Shown here piece after piece: positions 48,238 to 48,841 of a stretch of DNA of 48,841 bases; the first letter of the stretch is position 1; each line of letters begins with the position of its first letter. This stretch comes from a bacterium. Its GTDB lineage: Bacteria; UBP6; UBA1177. Where the stretch lies: NCBI GenBank assembly GCA_022703485.1, contig JAKLDO010000011.1, forward strand, positions 1 to 48,841, written 5' to 3'. The notes beneath the pieces were generated by a model, which was not told the origin of the DNA, made no database searches, and saw only the letters and a program-made list of their open reading frames with translations. The position numbers and the translations under genes were made by a program.

Positions 48238-48841
48238 TGGAAATTATTTTCAACGGCACCGGTTCCTCGACAGGAGTTCCTCAGCTATTTTGTGATTGTG
48301 CTGTTTGCAGGTCTGATGATCCGAAAAACAAGAGGACGAGATTTTCCATCACGCTGCTAAAAGGTTCAAGTGTTCTGCAGGTAGACCTGCCTTTTGAGCT
48401 GAGGCTTCAGCTGCTCAGATCGGGGATCAGGCATATTGACGGTGTCTGGCTGACACATCCTCACAGCGACCACATTGCAGGAATAGATGACATAAGGATG
48501 GCATCTTTCAGATCAGGGACGGCCATTCCTGTTTTTGCCGGTGAAAAGACGATCTCCAATGCCAGGGAAAGGTTTCCATATATGTTCTTTGAAAATGAAT
48601 ATATTGAAAGGCCGCTTCTAAGACCGGTAATACTTGATGGAAAAAGCATTGTATTCAAGGATTTTGAGCTTGTTCCGGTTGTTCATCACCACGGGACGAT
48701 GGAGGTTCACAGTTTCCGCACAGGAGAGTTCGGACTGCTCGCTGATATAAGTTCAATAACAGATCCTGAACTTGAAAAGCTCAAAGGTGTCAAAGTTCTA
48801 GCTGTCTGCACTACGGTTCACAGGACACACGAAAGACACCT
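48237..48841 (+). CDS. MBL-fold metallo-hydrolase, PhnP-like, cut by right edge
   Basis: The first 201 codons are open to the edge. The protein begins MEIIFNGTGSSTGVPQ and carries a Cys cluster (CDCAVC), then the metallo-beta-lactamase motif HPHSDH in LTHPHSDHIAGIDD and a later HHHGT. This layout matches PhnP-like MBL hydrolases, which act on cyclic phosphodiesters or nucleotides. The start overlaps the previous stop by one base (TGATG), so the gene is coupled to the two upstream. The C-terminal metal ligands are beyond the window. Confidence 0.8.
   Translation, partial: MEIIFNGTGSSTGVPQLFCDCAVCRSDDPKNKRTRFSITLLKGSSVLQVDLPFELRLQLLRSGIRHIDGVWLTHPHSDHIAGIDDIRMASFRSGTAIPVFAGEKTISNARERFPYMFFENEYIERPLLRPVILDGKSIVFKDFELVPVVHHHGTMEVHSFRTGEFGLLADISSITDPELEKLKGVKVLAVCTTVHRTHERH

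Overview
The window looks like a chromosomal segment of a Gram-negative bacterium of low to moderate G+C (judged by eye, not counted). Evidence for an outer membrane: at least six lipoproteins with a lipobox, the lipoprotein transferase Lgt, a PlsB-type acyltransferase, a parvulin-like lipoprotein, a beta-barrel protein and a type IV secretion apparatus. Several lipoproteins carry Asp/Asn-Thr-Gly low-complexity linkers, calcium-type TSP3 repeats and Cys-rich repeats, a style common in Myxococcota and related uncultured lineages. A sigma-54 promoter and complex cyclic-di-GMP signalling proteins fit that placement, but it is an inference from style only.

Layout. (1) 1-6000, minus strand: the start of an AAA/DUF4143 ATPase cut by the left edge, a VWA/TSP3 lipoprotein, and a yqeY-amylase operon. 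(2) 6050-24640, plus strand: a type IV secretion locus. Its order is VirB5-like, an AlbA/HATPase regulator, VirB1-like transglycosylase, a LamG surface lipoprotein with its own promoter, then VirB2, B3, B4, B6, B8, B9-like and B10, a beta-barrel protein, a 1762-residue Ig-like lipoprotein and a four-helix-bundle protein. Most neighbours overlap by 1-10 bases. No VirB11, VirD4 coupling protein or relaxase is visible. (3) 24661-30852, plus strand: CDP-alcohol phosphatidyltransferase, thymidine phosphorylase, PlsB-like acyltransferase and a GAF/HD-GYP phosphodiesterase. (4) 30855-36937, minus strand: a tight six-gene run of PPIase lipoprotein, prfB, Cys-rich lipoprotein, lgt, unknown secreted protein and rimO. 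(5) 36945-38524, minus strand: steroid-reductase-like membrane protein and a secreted protein. (6) 38534-42294, plus strand: a sigma-54 promoter driving a membrane-anchored small protein, a secreted metzincin-type protease and a lipoprotein. (7) 42340-48841, plus strand: a 1551-residue pseudokinase/ATPase/TPR/GAF/GGDEF protein, an unknown protein, and an MBL-fold hydrolase cut by the right edge.

How the parts fit. The T4SS genes would build an envelope-spanning channel and pilus. The interleaved surface lipoproteins and barrel suggest a system dressed for contact with other cells or surfaces rather than a simple conjugation module. The HD-GYP and GGDEF proteins could break down and make cyclic-di-GMP respectively. 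Predicted housekeeping promoters share TTGAYW/TTGATW-like -35 boxes and mostly 16-base spacers. The most unusual items are the regulator embedded in the T4SS operon, the palindromic operator before virB2, the 10-base-period hairpin inside the four-helix-bundle gene, the sigma-54 promoter with paired upstream repeats, and the diguanylate cyclase fused to a kinase domain lacking its catalytic Asp.
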